From CAYGAG01 sp964347765 (GTDB lineage: Archaea > Thermoproteota > Bathyarchaeia > Bathyarchaeales > Bathycorpusculaceae): 10,343 bases of DNA. Shown here piece after piece: positions 8,901-10,343 of the stretch. The first letter of the stretch is position 1. Each line of letters begins with the position of its first letter. The stretch is from positions 1 to 10,343 of the forward strand of contig CAYGAG010000056.1 of assembly GCA_964347765.1 (NCBI GenBank). Reading direction: 5' to 3'. Under the pieces are notes generated by a model. The model did not search any database, was not told the origin of the DNA, and worked only from the letters and a program-made list of their open reading frames with translations. Both the position numbers and the translations under genes were made by a program.

Positions 8901-9127
8901 AGGCAACAGCCATTAAGCCATCCAAGGATCCCTCTGCAGCAACTACTGACGCTGCCTCCTCCACTCAGATCTCCAATGCCAACGCAGAGCCAGCCTTTCT
9001 CTAGTGTGTAGTCTCTTTGGTCAGGCGGCGGCGGAGACTGGTAGATAAGGGTTCGCAGCAACGCAACGATGACAAAGATGGAAAGACAGATAACAACAAA
9101 GGCAATCAATGGTCTTGATCTCTGCAT
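5909..9127 (-). CDS. Membrane-anchored transglutaminase-like surface protein with TSP3 repeats, Ig-like domains and DUF4129-like tail
   Basis: This 1072-residue protein leads the operon. Residues 7-28 form a membrane anchor. A Cys-rich segment (C48, C63, C64, C74, C75) and a proline-rich linker (151-161) precede a transglutaminase-like core at about 225-365. Its catalytic triad is visible: C298 in KGICVDAATA, H340 in NAHAE and D356 in VRFDATP. Three calcium-binding TSP type-3-like repeats (DxDGDG...DE...GTDP) cover 379-444. Four Ig-like beta domains follow at about 455-558, 558-653, 655-745 and 746-833. A second helix (837-858) ends in a run of arginines, placing the rest in the cytoplasm: another Ig-like domain (893-988) and a helical DUF4129-like region (990-1066). 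Thirteen N-x-S/T sequons all lie outside. The ATG at 9127 is chosen because it puts the anchor at the N-terminus and follows GGAAAGGAAG; the frame stays open to an ATG at 9238. Family role: peptide or amide-bond chemistry on envelope proteins (protease or cross-linking). Confidence 0.9.
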   Translation of the reverse strand: MQRSRPLIAFVVICLSIFVIVALLRTLIYQSPPPPDQRDYTLEKGWLCVGIGDLSGGGSVSSCCRGILGWLNGCCLAPRQLEPMNKDLLLFTVYPASPKLYWRIFTADEYDGLSWRRSTYESIVDEFTPEPQTCNHLFTVDLNITATKISLPVPPPPSPPQLSGLNLVPPSENLTRLSDEMAGVYGIEIPVNSSRTNVHYYASWSHVEIDASNISMEDVPDEINSIYLQLPDDLPSQVYKLALELRNSSLTPHDQILADMVYLMTNFTYDFDFSEGRSSRTIEDDWVLSYLNWRKGICVDAATALAVILRCQGIPARISIGFAPGETSGDKTLYFSKNAHAETEAYLPPYKWVRFDATPGGECLEHCNPQNYSAFRPRNRDCDGDGICDDDEADMGTDPLKPDTDGDGLRDGDEVRRGTDPCNPDCDGDGVCDGDEVRRGTDPLSPDVDDRIPTLTYITHVPVELVLRQEQFDIIGTVTTLTDDPVEGMPVEIYIRESKESEGILCGEGISQQDGNFQIQCVVPYDVEVGEYCVVACSKGTAVYAPSDSDPTMKIGAETYIQLTFQPQEPILLNETIEVSGKLVDDNQTSLCNATVDFKIGPNKVAELVTDENGFFNTTYQLHSLGIFEIETVFPGSEYFLPSSQSTSVEVHVPEIQTDIKYIVRGEENEIGGTLLGGQDGATGREIAIHLDDDAPSLVKTGEDGSFAHKYTVNSHQSLDTNHTLTFTICGTGRCISVPIRIVARTRLEMSAPSEVAQAGSFTFTAFLFDDTNSPLADEEIAWEETLQTTRRDGKVEFSKYAQLWLWFRDMNLTCSFEGSDKYLPSHSSKMVVSCPNFFLLIFPPAVVASAVSGYLVYRRRRRRSGLSAPEGSGAKEPASKKHVYLASEKSPLVLSFPDIQPPFPNVWGAGENLRIRCSLGKAFGDGIEGGKVSFLIDDDLVGEGRLSTRKDAVMSESFAEKGTYMISARALDESGSSLRTDVDLRIVDYREEIIALYKIFLQRLHSLNVEVEDDITARELQSRLASHEMLDKNQVENLVSCFEEADYSNHPVGRRLYERMYLSFEGLKGAQ
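7800..7997 (-). repeat. Three 66-bp tandem repeats encoding TSP type-3-like Ca-binding units
   Basis: The units begin at 7800, 7866 and 7932, with an exact 66-bp (22-codon) period. The two leftmost copies agree at 33 of their first 34 bases, while the third has diverged. Each encodes DxDGDGxxDxDE...GTDP, the calcium-binding loop pattern of bacterial and archaeal TSP3 repeats. The repeats form the stalk between the transglutaminase core and the Ig-like domains. The near-identity of two units suggests a recent duplication. Confidence 0.85.
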
Positions 9128-9520
9128 TGCTTCCTTTCCCTCAAGAACGCAGCATGCATAGAGTGAGAGCTCTTTATTTCTAGGTTTTTGTATTAATATC
9201 TTGTGGAATTTTCTTCTACTAATGTTAGCAACAACCACACTTCCTTCTATTGTATCAAATGCAACACAAAGCTGTATGGAAAAGATGGAAACACTGACTA
9301 CCTGCTAAACATAATCCTTTGTAAATGGAAGAATCTAAACGTGAACTTTTCTTGGATATGGGAGAATTTGTTGTTAGATATAAATTGGAGAAAAACGAAT
9401 GGAAAAGAGTACGAAATACTCGTATAGTTTTGCATGCATGTCTGATGTTGTTTTTGTTGCCTTTGAAGACAATCACAACACTATGGAGATGTAGAAACCA
9501 CCAAATTTAATGCATGCATG
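9128..9520. other. AT-rich intergenic stretch without a convincing gene
   Basis: Between the operon start and the regulator stop lie about 390 bases. The part from 9241 to 9420 is only about one-third GC, well below the neighbouring genes. It holds the operon promoter near 9175 and three copies of the octamer GCATGCAT/ATGCATGC (9152-9159, 9432-9439, 9510-9517). A plus-strand frame at 9325-9510 begins MEESKRELFLDMGEFVVRYK and looks protein-like at its start. It has no ribosome-binding site or clear TATA box, and its second half is unconvincing. I treat the stretch as regulatory or decayed sequence. Confidence 0.5.
9171..9182 (-). promoter_or_regulatory. Probable TATA-box promoter of the transglutaminase-MoxR operon
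   Basis: On the minus strand GAAATAAAG, centred near 9175, is an acceptable archaeal TATA element. It predicts a start near 9148 and a 21-base leader containing the purine-rich GGGAAAGGAAG before the ATG at 9127. The position supports that ATG over the alternative at 9238, which would lie upstream of this promoter. No competing promoter is seen in the tightly packed genes down to 1249, so all five are probably one transcript. Confidence 0.45.
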
Positions 9521-9976
9521 CTATGAGCGTTTTACGAGGGTTAATCCTTCCGTTATTTCCTTGTAGTATTCCAGTAAATCCTCAGTTAATTCGTCCAACT
9601 GTGTCTCCGTGATTTTCTTTCCTTCCCGCTTTGCTCTCTTTATTAAGAGTCGCCTAATGATTTGTACAATTTGTTTCGGGTTCAGATGGGCGTTTGGTGC
9701 GCTTTCGTCCTTGATTGCGTTTGCTATAGCGTGTGCAAAGAGAATTTCTTTGACGCGAATCGAACGATCGTCAGCTGTTCTCTGCGTCGCTGTTGTGTCC
9801 ATGAGCGTGATCCGCTTGATTTCCTCTCTTATCGCCGATTCGATGAATTGCTGGCGATTGATGTACAGCTCTGGATGGCGCGTTACAATGCGCTCTATTT
9901 CACTGATTACCGGCGTTGGTATGCGTACGTTCATTCGTGGTAGGGCTTTTCGCAAAGTTCTCGGCATCGTCGCCAT
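9521..9976 (-). CDS. Ribbon-helix-helix transcriptional regulator
   Basis: This 151-residue protein has an N-terminal ribbon-helix-helix fold at about residues 14-56. The DNA-contacting strand is RMNVRIP (14-20), helix A spans PVISEIERIVTRHP (22-35), and helix B spans NRQQFIESAIREEIKRI (40-56). It dimerises in this family and binds short repeated operators. The remaining 95 residues are mostly helical and charged (for example PKQIVQIIRRLLIKRAKREG, 100-119) and do not resemble the nickel-binding domain of NikR. They may mediate oligomerisation or sense a ligand. The start at 9976 is supported by GGAGG at 9985-9981 with a four-base spacer; a second in-frame ATG three codons later lacks such a site. 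The gene stands alone, with an AT-rich region upstream shared with a divergent ORF. The target genes are unknown; autoregulation is typical for such proteins. Confidence 0.82.
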   Translation of the reverse strand: MATMPRTLRKALPRMNVRIPTPVISEIERIVTRHPELYINRQQFIESAIREEIKRITLMDTTATQRTADDRSIRVKEILFAHAIANAIKDESAPNAHLNPKQIVQIIRRLLIKRAKREGKKITETQLDELTEDLLEYYKEITEGLTLVKRS

Positions 9977-9990
9977 CTAGCCTCCAGCGC

Positions 9991-10020
9991 TATATAGATT
10001 AATATATATTCGTATATATA
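9991..10020. promoter_or_regulatory. AT-rich divergent promoter region between the regulator and a plus-strand ORF
   Basis: This 30-base block is nearly all A and T. It contains TATATA at 9991-9996, the palindrome AATATATATT at 10001-10010, and TATATATA at 10013-10020. On the minus strand the element near 10016 gives a start near 9989, which leaves the GGAGG site inside the leader of the regulator gene. On the plus strand an element centred near 9997 would give a leaderless transcript from the ATG at 10024. The palindrome is a possible autoregulatory operator. Confidence 0.5.
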
Positions 10021-10023
10021 ACT

Positions 10024-10200
10024 ATGAATGAAAACGACAAAGAAATAAGTTTTTTGTTTAGAATGCAAAAACCTTGTCATGAGTGGGGCACCCATGCATG
10101 CGCATCCAATTTTCCTACGTGCTGCAAGCCCGGGGAAAGATGGATGCTAGTTATAGAACATTTCTGCAGAGTTATAGAAGACATTTCTGGAGAGTTATAG
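10024..10200 (+). CDS. Possible 58-residue Cys/His-rich small protein
   Basis: A plus-strand frame of 58 codons runs from ATG 10024 to TAG 10200, divergent from the regulator. The protein is MNENDKEISFLFRMQKP, then a Cys/His-rich part CHEWGTHACASNFPTCC (residues 18-34) and a short hydrophobic end. Six potential metal ligands (C18, H19, H24, C26, C33, C34) lie within 17 residues, suggestive of a small metal-binding protein. There is no Shine-Dalgarno site, but the TATA-rich block about 27 bases upstream would allow leaderless translation. Against it, the last third coincides with the AGTTATAGAA repeats that continue past the stop, so the frame may be open by chance. Confidence 0.3.
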   Translation: MNENDKEISFLFRMQKPCHEWGTHACASNFPTCCKPGERWMLVIEHFCRVIEDISGEL

Positions 10201-10205
10201 AAGAA
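10149..10205 (+). repeat. Phased direct repeats AGTTATAGAA (three copies)
   Basis: AGTTATAGAA occurs at 10149, 10170 and 10193. The first two copies are followed by (GA)CATTTCTG(C/G)AG. The periods are 21 and 23 bp, about two helical turns, so all copies face the same side of the helix. The array ends about 38 bases upstream of the rightward TATA element at 10243, a position typical of operator or activator sites. Confidence 0.6.
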
Positions 10206-10242
10206 TTGTATGTAATTTGCACCTAGAGAATGCTTTCTAACA

Positions 10243-10252
10243 CCTTATATGC
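10243..10252 (+). promoter_or_regulatory. Probable rightward TATA-box promoter
   Basis: CCTTATATGC, centred near 10248, is an archaeal TATA-like element facing right. It predicts a transcript start near 10274 and a leader of about 50 bases before the ATG at 10327. A second candidate, GGTATATTGATAG at 10259-10271, would give a start near 10290. Confidence 0.4.
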
Positions 10253-10296
10253 GCCAAAGGTATATTGATAGCACCAATACAGCATCGTGCTTTTCG

Positions 10297-10317
10297 CCTC
10301 CGCTCCCATTAGGGAGG
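10297..10317 (+). promoter_or_regulatory. Ribosome-binding site with self-complementary leader hairpin
   Basis: GGGAGG at 10312-10317 is a strong Shine-Dalgarno site nine bases before the ATG at 10327. CTCCC at 10303-10307 can pair perfectly with GGGAG across a four-base ATTA loop, and CCTCC at 10297-10301 can pair with GGAGG as an alternative. Either hairpin would hide the ribosome-binding site, which suggests translational control of the gene to the right. Confidence 0.4.
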
Positions 10318-10326
10318 GATTAGAGA

Positions 10327-10343
10327 ATGGATGAGAGGGATTG
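10327..10343 (+). CDS. Possible start of a gene leaving the right edge
   Basis: Only MDERD can be read from the ATG at 10327; an ATG in a different frame at 10331 gives MRGI. The case for a gene rests on the upstream TATA element, the phased repeats and the strong GGGAGG site, not on the protein itself. No product can be proposed. Confidence 0.3.

Noticed and set aside
9128..9238. Upstream extension of the transglutaminase-like protein to an ATG at 9238.
   Set aside because: It would put 37 polar residues before the anchor helix and lies upstream of the likely promoter; the ATG at 9127 has a purine-rich ribosome-binding site.
9203..9427. Plus-strand open frame of 74 codons containing CIKC.
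   Set aside because: Only one Cys pair, no ribosome-binding site, and composition typical of AT-rich intergenic DNA.
9255..9476. Minus-strand open frame of 73 codons in the intergenic stretch.
   Set aside because: No start signals and no recognisable protein features.
9609..9980. Plus-strand open frame of 123 codons opposite the regulator.
   Set aside because: Antisense shadow of the ribbon-helix-helix gene, which has a good ribosome-binding site and a recognisable fold.
10261..10343. Possible structured RNA gene at the right edge.
   Set aside because: The hairpins are short and explained as pairing around a ribosome-binding site; no tRNA or box C/D features are seen.

Overview
This window is archaeal. 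The evidence is TATA-box promoters about 25-30 bases upstream of short leaders, Shine-Dalgarno motifs of the GGTGA/GGAGG type, a ribbon-helix-helix regulator, a TupA-type tungstate-binding protein without a bacterial lipobox, and a MoxR/DUF58/transglutaminase gene cluster whose surface protein is rich in N-glycosylation sequons. Coding GC is intermediate (roughly 45-50% by eye). A mesophilic lineage such as Bathyarchaeia or an Asgard group is plausible, but nothing here fixes the phylum.

Layout: all but one of the confidently called genes, and every confidently called complete one, lie on the minus strand; read from the right end leftwards. (1) 10024-10343: a possible 58-residue Cys-rich ORF on the plus strand, three helically phased direct repeats, a rightward promoter, and the first codons of a gene that runs off the right edge. 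(2) 9521-9976: a ribbon-helix-helix transcription factor sharing an AT-rich divergent promoter region with that ORF. (3) 9128-9520: an AT-rich intergenic stretch. (4) 9127-1249: a tight five-gene operon made of a 1072-aa membrane-anchored transglutaminase-like surface protein, an eight-helix membrane protein, a MoxR AAA+ ATPase, a DUF58 protein and a roughly nine-helix membrane protein. Junctions are overlaps of 11, 8 and 4 bases or a 6-base gap. (5) 1143-1: tupA and the start of tupB, a tungstate ABC importer, behind its own promoter flanked by copies of a 9-bp element.

How the genes work together: MoxR, DUF58 and transglutaminase clusters are widespread and are thought to act in chaperone-like maturation or remodelling of envelope or membrane complexes; the substrate is generally unknown. 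Here the transglutaminase-like domain, three calcium-binding TSP type-3-like repeats and four Ig-like domains are predicted outside the cell. One helix joins them to a cytoplasmic Ig-like plus DUF4129-like tail that could meet MoxR and DUF58. The tungstate importer is probably functionally separate and would supply tungstopterin enzymes.

The least explained signals are the tup promoter element, an octamer ATGCATGC seen five times, all outside confident genes, the phased AGTTATAGAA repeats, and the large transglutaminase architecture with its two uncharacterised membrane partners.
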